Shown here one piece after another: positions 7,217-14,119 of a stretch of 14,803 nucleotides of DNA. The stretch is from UBA1672 sp964351365 (GTDB lineage: Bacteria > Pseudomonadota > Alphaproteobacteria > Micavibrionales > Micavibrionaceae), in NCBI GenBank assembly GCA_964351365.1, contig CAYGNP010000028.1:1-14803 (forward strand), written 5' to 3'. Position 1 is the first letter of the stretch, and each line of letters starts with the position of its first letter. A program made the translations under genes and the position numbers. The notes below the pieces were generated by a model that saw nothing but the letters and a program-made list of their open reading frames with translations, was not told the origin of the DNA and did no database searches.

Positions 7217-7558
7217 TTAGGAAAAGTGTCTGGGCGGGCGGCGAGGGGGCGCAGTGATCAGGGTTGTGAGGGAGATATCCTTGCTTTCGATGCGGTTGTT
7301 AAACGCCGTCATAGGCGCACTTAGAGCGGGGACGTTCTGAAGGGTTGGTGTCTGGTTTAATGAGACATGTAGGCACAAGCACAAATCCTTGCAATGGGGG
7401 GCCTGTTCGTTTTTTTGCTCTTGTTGTTCGTGACAGTCCATTTTTTCCACGGTTTGAGCGGGTTTTGTGCCCATCATGCACGGTTTTGCCCAGGCCGCCA
7501 ATGTGTAGGTATTGGCAAGGAAAATGATGATGAATGTTTGAATGAACAGTTTTTTCAT
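7217..7558 (-). CDS. Exported Cys/His-rich small protein, DUF2946-like, probable metal binding
   Basis: The 113-residue protein has a signal peptide (KKLFIQTFIIIFLA, cleavage near AWA at 22-24). It is followed by a metal-ligand-rich stretch: Cys27-Met-Met, Met40-Asp-Cys42-His43, then His55-Cys56, Cys60, Cys62 and His64. The C-terminus carries P-P-R-R-P-P-R, a tail I associate with DUF2946-type proteins of metal-resistance clusters. It is the first gene of the four-gene minus-strand cluster and ends 46 bases before the outer-membrane-like gene. Likely role: periplasmic capture or sensing of a soft metal, inferred from composition and neighbours. The match to DUF2946 is loose. Confidence 0.72.
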   Translation of the reverse strand: MKKLFIQTFIIIFLANTYTLAAWAKPCMMGTKPAQTVEKMDCHEQQEQKNEQAPHCKDLCLCLHVSLNQTPTLQNVPALSAPMTAFNNRIESKDISLTTLITAPPRRPPRHFS

Positions 7559-7567
7559 ATCAGCCTT

Positions 7568-7596
7568 ATTCTAGCGTATTTTAGGGGGAATGTCAC
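7568..7596 (-). promoter_or_regulatory. Possible sigma70 promoter of the metal cluster
   Basis: On the minus strand GTGACA (7596-7591) and TAGAAT (7573-7568) are separated by 17 bases, a good sigma70 pair. The -10 lies only 9 bases before the ATG, so the transcript would be nearly leaderless. This weakens the call or suggests unusual initiation. The spacer lacks the long 19-20 bp dyad typical of MerR-type control. Confidence 0.3.
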
Positions 7597-7695
7597 TTTT
7601 TTGTTTGGTTTTGTTTTCATAATTATAATTTTAGGTTTGCATTTTTATGTATTTCGGATTATGTCATAGTAAAAATTTTATAAGAGGAATATTTT

Positions 7696-8637
7696 GTGAG
7701 CGTGCGTTACAAAAAAGATCTTTCTTCTGTTAATATTTTCACTCCTGAGCAGTGGGAAAAGGTTGCAGAAATTGCATATGAGCGTTTTGCGCATGCACGG
7801 GGTTCAAATCCACCCGTTCAGACATGGGTTTCTGTCGTACATATTCTTAATGAAAGTCGTGATGGTAGTCGGGTATGCAGTTCCGATGATATTGTAGTTA
7901 AACTCGGACTTGATCCTCAGGTTCAAGCACAAAATTTGATGGCTTTTTTCAAAAGATTTGCAGGTGAGGAACGGGTCTCTTATCTTCAGGGTGTTTCGAG
8001 TGACCCCTTTAAGGCAATCAAACATATTTGGGATGAAGATAAGGCGCAGAAGATTATAGATTTGTGCGAACAAATTTATAATCAGCGTGTTGGTAATGGT
8101 GTTAGAGATCCTAAGATTATTTTTGACGCGATTAAAAATAAGTTTCGTGGAGACGACGACGTGGATAAAAATCTTTGGCGCCTTATTAATAGGAAAGTTG
8201 ACCCCCGGTCCTTTATCCGTATTCTTGAGAGTTATATGGGAGAGAAGGGTGTAAAATTAGCTTCGTTAGCTAAGCCAGCCAATACGGGTCCGCAGCAAGA
8301 TAATGTCTTTTTGGATTTTCGCGCGGCGTATGGTAATGAGATAACAGATTTGTTAATTGGCGTGATGAAGACAGAGTATATTGAGGCGCTTCGTTGTAAT
8401 GATAATATTGAAGGTGTTGTTGAACAGGTTCGGGCTAAGGTCAATGGTTTACCGCTTATAAAAGAACAGAAAAATATTTTATTTCGAGGAAGTTTTGAAG
8501 TGACATGCACGAAATTTCTGCCGTATCATTTTACAAAAGCAGAAACAGCTGAGGTGAGGAAGATTTTGTCTGCTCGTCGATCCGGTCGTTTGGTCAGTCA
8601 GGCTTCTGATGATCATGCCGACCTGGGTCTGGGCTGA
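7696..8637 (+). CDS. Hypothetical protein, unknown family
   Basis: This is a 313-residue soluble-looking protein with no signal peptide or clear membrane segment. The GTG start has an AAGAGGA site at 7682-7688 with good spacing. The sequence looks mostly helical, with charged segments such as WDEDKAQKIIDLCEQIYNQR and a basic patch near the end (RKILSARRSGR). I recognise no motif. Codon use is clearly more AT-rich than in recF and argS next door, which suggests later acquisition or weak expression. Its last 25 bases overlap the 3' end of recF on the opposite strand. Position next to recF does not by itself imply a DNA-repair role. Confidence 0.78.
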   Translation: MSVRYKKDLSSVNIFTPEQWEKVAEIAYERFAHARGSNPPVQTWVSVVHILNESRDGSRVCSSDDIVVKLGLDPQVQAQNLMAFFKRFAGEERVSYLQGVSSDPFKAIKHIWDEDKAQKIIDLCEQIYNQRVGNGVRDPKIIFDAIKNKFRGDDDVDKNLWRLINRKVDPRSFIRILESYMGEKGVKLASLAKPANTGPQQDNVFLDFRAAYGNEITDLLIGVMKTEYIEALRCNDNIEGVVEQVRAKVNGLPLIKEQKNILFRGSFEVTCTKFLPYHFTKAETAEVRKILSARRSGRLVSQASDDHADLGLG

Positions 8638-9755
8638 CTTTCTTTTTCTATGGCGCGGGCTTCTTTTATTTCAAAAAAGCGGGCGGTGGGTTTGATGGCG
8701 TCGAAGAGGTTTTCTTCGGTTCCGGTGAGCCAGACTTGCGCGTTTAAGTCTATGAGGATTTCATAGAGCGCGGCGCGGCGGATCTCATCGAGATGGGCGG
8801 CGACTTCGTCGAGCAGCAATAGCGGCGGGCGGCCTTTTTCGGCCTTGATGAGCGCGGCGTGAGCGAGGATGAGGCCGATGAGAAGAGCTTTTTGTTCGCC
8901 AGTGGAGCATTGCCCCGCGGGCATGTTTTTGGCGGCGTAGATGACGTTTAAATCGCTTTTATGGGGGCCAGTTTGCGCTCCGCCTGTTTGGGCGTCGCGG
9001 CTGCGGCTTTGGCCGAGTTGCTGTTTGAAGTCCTCTTCGAGCTCAAGCGCCGGGCTATGTGTCAGGCGTTCTTCGAGCGTGCCGCAGAGTTGCAGGCGTG
9101 CTAGGGGGAAGTGGGCGTGATCGGCATTTTGGCAGGCGGTTTGCAGTTTTTGAGTGAAATCAAGGCGGGCGGCGGCTATGGCCATTCCGGTTTCCGCCAT
9201 CTGGTTTTCCAGTCCGGCGAGCCAGCTGTCGTCATGGCGGCCATCGCGCAGCAATTTTGAGCGCTGGGCTAGAGCATTATCATAGCGGTTGATGCGCCCT
9301 GCATGTCCGGCATCGAAGGCGAAGATGAGGCGGTCGAGGAATTTGCGCCGCTCGCGGGAGGAATCAATAAAGAGCCTGTCCATTTGCGGGGTAAGCCACA
9401 CGCAGGCGAGATATTGGCTGAGCGCGGTCTGGCTGCGGGCGCTTTGGCCGTTAATGCGGATAATGCGTTTATCGGTTTGTGGGTCGCGGCCTGTGCCGAG
9501 CGTTATCTCTTCGTACTTTGTCTGGATTTTGGCGGAGATGGCCCATGGTTTTTCGGCATTGTGTTTTTGGATTTCGCCAGGTTTTGCACCGCGTATGCCG
9601 CGTCCGGGGGTGAGGAGGGAGATGGCCTCGAGGATGTTGGTTTTGCCCGCACCGTTTGCGCCGCAAAGGACAATCAGGCCAGAGGGGAGGTCTTTCAGGC
9701 TTTGTGTGTCATAGCATCTGAAATGATTGAGTGTTATTGATTGCAGTGCGCCCAT
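8613..9755 (-). CDS. recF: DNA replication and repair protein RecF
   Basis: RecF is an SMC-like ATPase that loads RecA at gaps with RecO and RecR. The 380-residue protein has the Walker A motif GANGAGKTN (residues 32-40) after the family N-terminus ITLNHFRCY. The ABC signature STGEQKALLIGLILAHA and Walker B LLLLDEVAAHLD are near the C-terminus, followed by a WLTGTEENLF segment typical of RecF. Length is normal. The ATG at 9753-9755 is divergent from argS by about 100 bases. recF is here apart from dnaA and dnaN, with gyrB about 5 kb away on the same strand. The 3' end overlaps the convergent unknown gene by 25 bases. Confidence 0.96.
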   Translation of the reverse strand: MGALQSITLNHFRCYDTQSLKDLPSGLIVLCGANGAGKTNILEAISLLTPGRGIRGAKPGEIQKHNAEKPWAISAKIQTKYEEITLGTGRDPQTDKRIIRINGQSARSQTALSQYLACVWLTPQMDRLFIDSSRERRKFLDRLIFAFDAGHAGRINRYDNALAQRSKLLRDGRHDDSWLAGLENQMAETGMAIAAARLDFTQKLQTACQNADHAHFPLARLQLCGTLEERLTHSPALELEEDFKQQLGQSRSRDAQTGGAQTGPHKSDLNVIYAAKNMPAGQCSTGEQKALLIGLILAHAALIKAEKGRPPLLLLDEVAAHLDEIRRAALYEILIDLNAQVWLTGTEENLFDAIKPTARFFEIKEARAIEKESQPRPRSA

Positions 9756-9844
9756 AGCGCTTTTTTAGCGCGTCTTTGCAGGAAAGACAATGCGCCCTGT
9801 TCAAGGCGGTGTAAATATAGTAAGAGAATTTCAACGTAATGGAT

Positions 9845-9848
9845 GAGG
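9845..9848 (+). promoter_or_regulatory. Ribosome binding site that sets the argS start
   Basis: GAGG at 9845-9848 lies 6 bases before the ATG at 9855. In-frame ATGs at 9843 and 9849 lie before it or too close to use it. This favours 9855 as the start. Confidence 0.55.
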
Positions 9849-9854
9849 ATGATT

Positions 9855-11585
9855 ATGCCTTCTTTGGCGGCGCAGTTAACGGAATATATGGAACAGGCTT
9901 TTGCAGCGCTGGGCTTGCCGGTAGAGCATGCGCGTGTTTCTGTCTCCGCGCCCGGGCAAAATGCCCAGTTTCAGTGTAATGGGGCGATGGCGTGCGCGAG
10001 AGTTGCGGGGAAAAATCCGCGTGATCTGGCGCAGGGGATTATTGACGCGCTGGGGCAGCATGGGGATGTTTTTGCGCAGATGTCTGTTGGCGGGCCGGGG
10101 TTTATCAATATTACCTTGCAGGATGGCTATATTGCCCGGTTTTTGGGGGATCTGAGCGGGGATGTACGTGCCGGTGTGCGCGATCATGGGCAGGGATGTG
10201 AAGTTATTCTGGATTATGGCGGACCGAATATCGCCAAGCCCATGCATGTCGGGCATTTGCGTAGCTCTATTATTGGCGATACGCTTCGGCGTGTATATCT
10301 GTTTGCAGGGTATAAAGCCATAGGCGATGTGCATATGGGGGATTGGGGCACGCCGATGGGGATGATTCTCTCCGAGCTTGAGGAGATGGGATTTGAGGGC
10401 GTGCCGGATATGGAGATGCTGGCGGAGATTTACCCCAAGGCATCGGCGGCGTGTAAGGCAGATGAGGCGCGGATGGCGCGCGCGCGGGAGGCAACGCGTA
10501 AATTGCAAGACGGTGATGTGGAATATACGCGCAAGTGGCGCGGCTTTATTGATGTGTCGGTTGCGGGGATGAAGGCGAATTTCGCGGCGCTGGGTGTACA
10601 GTTTGATGAATGGAAAGGCGAGAGCGATGCGCACCCTTATATTGCGGATATGGTCGCGGATTTAAAAGATCGCGGGATTGCGGTTGTGGATGATGGCGCG
10701 CTGATTATTCCCGTTGAGCGCGAGGGCGATAATAAAACTATTCCCCCCTTTATTGTATTGAAATCTGATGGCGCGGTTTTATATAGCACGACGGATTTGG
10801 CGACGTTGATCGAGCGGATGCAATCGCACAATCCGGCGAAGATTGTCTATGTGGTGGATCAGCGCCAACATCTTCATTTTGAGCAGGTTTTCCGTGCGGC
10901 GCGCCTTGCCGGGATTGTGCCGGATGAGGTTGAGCTGGTGTTTGCCGGGTTTGGAACGATGAACGGGCATGATGGCAAGCCGTTCAAGACGCGGGCGGGC
11001 GGGGTGATGCGCCTTGATGATCTGATCGGTATGGCCGTGGAAAAAGCGATGAGGCGTCTGGATGAGGCGGATCTTGCGCGTGATATTGATGAGGGCGAGC
11101 GCGGGGTGATTGCGCAGAAGGTCGGGCTGGCGGCGGTGAAGTTCGCTGATTTGCAGAATAACCGTATTACGGATTATGTTTTTGATCTTGATCGCATGAC
11201 TTTGTTTGAAGGGAAGACGGGGCCGTATTTGTTGTATCAGGCGGTGCGGATTCAATCTTTGCTGCGCAAGGCAGAATTTCAGAATTTCAGAATCTCAAAA
11301 TCTCAGAATCTCAAAATCTCAGAGGAAGATCGGGATTTGGCGCTTATGTTGTGCGGGTTTGCCGATCATTTTGACGGGGCGCTGCGGGGGCATGCGCCGC
11401 ATATATTATGTGCCTATGCGTATGATCTGGCGCAAGCGTTCAGCAGTTTTTACGCGCGTTGCCATATTCTCTCCGAGGAAGACGAGGCTGTGAAAGCCAG
11501 TCGATTATTTTTGTGCGCGCAAACACACAGGCAGCTTGTCCTTATTCTGGAGCTATTGGGGATTGGCGTTCCGGAGCGGATGTGA
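9855..11585 (+). CDS. argS: Arginyl-tRNA synthetase
   Basis: ArgS charges tRNA-Arg with arginine, a class I reaction in the cytoplasm. From ATG 9855 the protein is 576 residues. It has an N-terminal tRNA D-loop recognition domain (Q-M-S-V-G-G-P-G-F-I-N-I at about 76-87). The HIGH motif follows as DYGGPNIAKPMHVGHLRSS, then GDVHMGDWGTPMG, VVDQRQHLHF and the KMSKS-loop equivalent DGKPFKTRAGG. The C-terminal anticodon-binding domain includes Q-A-V-R-I-Q-S-L-L-R-K and an ending L-L-G-I-G-V-P-E-R-M. ATGs at 9843 and 9849 are alternatives adding up to four residues. An 8-bp satellite encoding SQNLKIS-type repeats sits between the catalytic core and the anticodon domain. The stop abuts the stop of the convergent gene. 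Confidence 0.96.
   Translation: MPSLAAQLTEYMEQAFAALGLPVEHARVSVSAPGQNAQFQCNGAMACARVAGKNPRDLAQGIIDALGQHGDVFAQMSVGGPGFINITLQDGYIARFLGDLSGDVRAGVRDHGQGCEVILDYGGPNIAKPMHVGHLRSSIIGDTLRRVYLFAGYKAIGDVHMGDWGTPMGMILSELEEMGFEGVPDMEMLAEIYPKASAACKADEARMARAREATRKLQDGDVEYTRKWRGFIDVSVAGMKANFAALGVQFDEWKGESDAHPYIADMVADLKDRGIAVVDDGALIIPVEREGDNKTIPPFIVLKSDGAVLYSTTDLATLIERMQSHNPAKIVYVVDQRQHLHFEQVFRAARLAGIVPDEVELVFAGFGTMNGHDGKPFKTRAGGVMRLDDLIGMAVEKAMRRLDEADLARDIDEGERGVIAQKVGLAAVKFADLQNNRITDYVFDLDRMTLFEGKTGPYLLYQAVRIQSLLRKAEFQNFRISKSQNLKISEEDRDLALMLCGFADHFDGALRGHAPHILCAYAYDLAQAFSSFYARCHILSEEDEAVKASRLFLCAQTHRQLVLILELLGIGVPERM
11273..11320 (+). repeat. Octanucleotide satellite inside argS (six 8-bp units)
   Basis: Six head-to-tail units of consensus ARAATYTC: AGAATTTC twice, then AGAATCTC, AAAATCTC, AGAATCTC and AAAATCTC. 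The 48 bases keep the frame and read out as an 8-residue imperfect repeat (EFQNFRIS then KSQNLKIS). Gain or loss of one or two units would shift the frame; three would not. Confidence 0.9.
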
Positions 11586-12722
11586 TCAGGCTCTTAGTAT
11601 TTTGAGCATATGGTCGCAATCTGTGCTGACATGGCCATATAGCGCTGGGATACAGTGCATGATGCTTAGAAGAATTTTCAAATCAACCTTTTTCGCCTTG
11701 GATGCAACTTCCAGCACAAGCATTGTCGTTTTTTTATCCTCGATGACATCGTTTATAATGTAATTGATTGCTTTTGCATCTTGCTTTAGAGCAGCTTTTA
11801 TGATTGCTGGATTTTTTCGAGCTTTTTCTGGGATTGAGCCTAAAAGATCACCGTTTGCAGAAACTGCTTTGAGAATAAAGCTTTCATCGTTTTTTAATTC
11901 TGCTCCAGCTTGGTTGTAGGCAATAGGATTTATTTTGATAATTGATTCCATGAATTTTCTGTCATGTGTGAACTTCTTGGATGCGTATAATGCACCCATA
12001 TTGTAAGCTATGATTGCTGTTTTCATGAAGAGGGGGTCTTCTGAGTAATGCGGATTTTCTCTAAAAAATCGTTGGATAGCAGCGCTTCCGTATTTCTCCA
12101 GTGTTTTGAATGCTTCGCTTTGTTCTCTAGTAAATTTCTGTTTTAGCTTATCGCGGTGTTTTGCTTTTTTATCCATAGCTTTGTATAACTTGCTTAAACT
12201 GTTATTCTGGTTTGAGGAATTTTCGATGTCTGTAAAAATCTTTATGTAATTTGCCAGTTGTGGGGGTGCTTTTTTCAAAGCTGCTGCTCTTAATGGACGG
12301 ATGTAAGATGGCAGTGATGAGGATGATACGTCAAATTTTTCATCGATTTTCCTTGAGTTGTCCATCTCATCGATACCATAGCCTGCAACTACTGCGTATT
12401 TGCCCGTCTTAAAGCGTTTGCTGTGTCCAGATAGATCCGGGTTTTTGGGGAGAAATATAACACATGGGGCATTTTGCACTCTATCCGGAAACCATGATCC
12501 ACAAAAATCGTATGAGAAGCTCAACTCATACAGTTTGTCTTCATCGTTGTTTTTATCTTTTAGTTGCGATTTGTGCACCATCCAGTAAGTGTCATCAGCA
12601 AAAAACAAGGCGGCCTCGTGGGTGTGAGGAAGCACAATAAGACCCTCTGGCCCCTCATAAAGGAGTGTAATTGCATTTTGTATTTTTTTTGGAACAGGTT
12701 TATTATCATATTTTAAATTCAT
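11586..12722 (-). CDS. Hypothetical protein with DUF4116-like C-terminal repeats
   Basis: A 378-residue protein without a signal peptide. The N-terminal part (about 1-150) looks like mixed strand and loop (EGPEGLIVLPHTHEAALFF, YELSFSYDFCGSWF) and I do not recognise it. A Lys-rich helical linker follows (about 190-225). From about 225 on there are short helical repeats of the pattern D-x-x-F-x-x-x-x-I-x-x-N-x-x-A-Y-x-x-A-x-x-E-L-K-N-D, then I-L-K-A-V-x-x-N-G and I-I-K-A-A-L-K-Q-D-A. These resemble DUF4116 repeats, a helical solenoid found in large intracellular bacterial proteins. Base composition is more AT-rich than argS. It is divergent from the Fic-like gene by about 70 bases; a functional link is not shown. 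Confidence 0.78.
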   Translation of the reverse strand: MNLKYDNKPVPKKIQNAITLLYEGPEGLIVLPHTHEAALFFADDTYWMVHKSQLKDKNNDEDKLYELSFSYDFCGSWFPDRVQNAPCVIFLPKNPDLSGHSKRFKTGKYAVVAGYGIDEMDNSRKIDEKFDVSSSSLPSYIRPLRAAALKKAPPQLANYIKIFTDIENSSNQNNSLSKLYKAMDKKAKHRDKLKQKFTREQSEAFKTLEKYGSAAIQRFFRENPHYSEDPLFMKTAIIAYNMGALYASKKFTHDRKFMESIIKINPIAYNQAGAELKNDESFILKAVSANGDLLGSIPEKARKNPAIIKAALKQDAKAINYIINDVIEDKKTTMLVLEVASKAKKVDLKILLSIMHCIPALYGHVSTDCDHMLKILRA

Positions 12723-12793
12723 TTCAGGAGCCTATAAATAATATTGTGTAGTGTCAATTTTTTTTGAAACGTTGATTGATCTTCATCAGAGTA

Positions 12794-13711
12794 ATGGCTA
12801 CACTTGGCCATATGCTAGGTTTACAAAATGTTATTATCACGCCGAAAATGCTGCGGCTTGTCTGTGAAGTTGACGAGTTTAAAGGCGCGTGGGGGGCGAT
12901 GGAAAATCATACGACCTCTCTGCAATTGCTGGGGGATGTGTCGAGCTTTGGGAAGAATTTCAAGGAAATAGCGCATAGCTGGCAGGATCAGCCTTTGGAT
13001 GTGGATTTGCTGTGCCGGCTGCATGCGGCGTTTACGGGCTCCAAGCAGGTGAGTATTTTTAAAGAAGAGAGCGAGCCGCTGGAGATCAGAAAAGGTGATG
13101 AGGTCGTTGGCGTTTTGAATGTTGCCAGCCCTGAGGAGGTGCGAAGCCTGATGCCGCGCCTGATGGGCTGGAGTGAAAATGAGCTGAAGAAAGGGGAGCT
13201 GCACCCTCTGTTCGTGATTGCGATTTTTACGGCTGTGTTTTTGCAGTTTTGTCCGTTTAAAAAAGGCAATGAAAAGATTGCGCGGCTGATGGTTATTCTG
13301 CTGATGTTCAAGGCGGGGTATGGCTATGCGCCGTATAGTATGCTGGATTCATTTTTACAAGAGCGTGCGGATGATTACTATAATGCTTTGAAGCATACGC
13401 AAGATACGCTGGCGGCGGGTAAAGTGGATTGGAATGTGTGGCTGGAGTTTTTCTTCACCTTGCTTAAGGCGCAGAAGGATAAGCTTCAGGAGCGGGTGGA
13501 AAAAGGCAGCAGCGAGATTATCAATATGCCTGGACTGTCGACCAAGATTTTGAAATTGTTCGATAAGCATGACCGGTTGAGCATGAAAGAGATTGAGCGC
13601 TTAACGCGGGGCAAGCGTTCGACAATCAAGTTGCGCCTTGGTGAGCTTGTGGATGGCGGGTATCTTATGCGCCATGGCAAGGCGCGGGCCACGTGGTATG
13701 CAAGGGTTTAG
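12794..13711 (+). CDS. Fic-fold protein with degenerate active site and C-terminal winged helix
   Basis: Fic enzymes transfer AMP or related groups to target proteins through H-P-F-x-x-G-N-G-R. This 305-residue protein has the Fic layout: an N-terminal helical region (FKGAWGAMENHTTS), a core helix pair with PLDVDLLCRLHAAFTG, and then the active-site loop. That loop reads C153-P-F-K-K-G-N-E-K-I-A-R, so the catalytic His is Cys and the G-R of G-N-G-R is E-K. The following RLMVILLMFKAGYGYAPY matches the usual helix after the motif. Residues about 240-305 form a winged-helix domain (MKEIERLTRGKRSTIKLRLGEL). AMP transfer is unlikely; a role as DNA-binding regulator is inferred. The start could also be ATG 12812 or TTG 12776; ATG 12794 is favoured by position only. 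Confidence 0.82.
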   Translation: MATLGHMLGLQNVIITPKMLRLVCEVDEFKGAWGAMENHTTSLQLLGDVSSFGKNFKEIAHSWQDQPLDVDLLCRLHAAFTGSKQVSIFKEESEPLEIRKGDEVVGVLNVASPEEVRSLMPRLMGWSENELKKGELHPLFVIAIFTAVFLQFCPFKKGNEKIARLMVILLMFKAGYGYAPYSMLDSFLQERADDYYNALKHTQDTLAAGKVDWNVWLEFFFTLLKAQKDKLQERVEKGSSEIINMPGLSTKILKLFDKHDRLSMKEIERLTRGKRSTIKLRLGELVDGGYLMRHGKARATWYARV

Positions 13712-13766
13712 AGCCTCCATCGTTTCACTCGGGCTTTTCTCTTTGAAAGTTCTAAATGAAGTGCGA

Positions 13767-13779
13767 CTAAACTGTTTAG
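13767..13779. repeat. Short dyad CTAAAC-T-GTTTAG
   Basis: A 13-base perfect inverted repeat (6-bp arms, 1-base centre) lies 56 bases after the Fic-like gene. It could be an operator half-site pair or chance. I see no gene it clearly controls. Confidence 0.3.
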
Positions 13780-13811
13780 ACGATAGATCACTAATGTGTA
13801 GAAGTAAATAA

Positions 13812-13829
13812 GCCGCCTGATCAGGCGGC
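13812..13829. repeat. 18-bp perfect palindrome, possible terminator stem
   Basis: GCCGCCTGATCAGGCGGC is fully self-complementary with no unpaired centre. It lies between the convergent Fic-like gene and the 64-aa membrane protein gene. The sequence after it on either strand is only mildly T-rich, so as a terminator it is weak; a dimeric protein site is an alternative. Confidence 0.5.
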
Positions 13830-13869
13830 ATGTTTACGTCTTAATAATTTCAAAAGCTGCTACAAAATA

Positions 13870-14064
13870 CTATTTGTTGCTATTTTCACGTCTCTTTTTA
13901 AGGATTTGCTCATCAATTACCGCTAAGAATATTCCAAACGTTAATATCCCTGTACTTGTAAACCCTGGTAACCCTGAGGGAACGCCAAATACTGAAAGGC
14001 CAAGCCCGATCAAGATAAAGACAAGCGCAGTAATTTTCATTGGAGGTAAATTTTTTAGATCCAT
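13870..14064 (-). CDS. Small two-TM membrane protein, unknown
   Basis: A 64-residue protein from ATG 14064, with an excellent AAAGGA site (plus-strand 14071-14076) six bases upstream. An in-frame TTG at 14070 would sit against that site and is rejected as the start. It has two hydrophobic segments (about 11-29 and 36-52) joined by a Gly/Pro loop (GVPSGLPGFTSTG), and ends in a basic tail (LKKRRENSNK). The basic tail suggests both ends face the cytoplasm. No family is recognised. It lies next to the IS30 remnant and may be accessory DNA. Confidence 0.65.
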   Translation of the reverse strand: MDLKNLPPMKITALVFILIGLGLSVFGVPSGLPGFTSTGILTFGIFLAVIDEQILKKRRENSNK

Positions 14065-14070
14065 GCACAA

Positions 14071-14076
14071 TCCTTT
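14071..14076 (-). promoter_or_regulatory. Ribosome binding site of the 64-aa membrane protein
   Basis: AAAGGA on the minus strand, six bases before the ATG at 14064. It is the main reason to accept this short gene and to choose that start. Confidence 0.6.
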
Positions 14077-14119
14077 CTATCCAAAATATAAAACCATCTT
14101 CTGACAAAAATGTTAACAC

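Noticed and set aside
9876..10634. 252-codon minus-strand open frame inside argS
   Set aside because: Its Arg/His/Pro-rich product has no domain logic, and argS motifs cover the region on the other strand.
11273..11320. CRISPR-like array
   Set aside because: Units are 8 bp, head to tail with no spacers, and lie in frame inside argS.
12776..12793. TTG start for the Fic-like protein
   Set aside because: The ATG at 12794 is downstream in frame and no ribosome site favours the TTG.
11586..13711. Toxin-antitoxin pair of the DUF4116-like and Fic-like genes
   Set aside because: The genes are divergent rather than in one operon, the first is far larger than an antitoxin, and the Fic active site is degraded.
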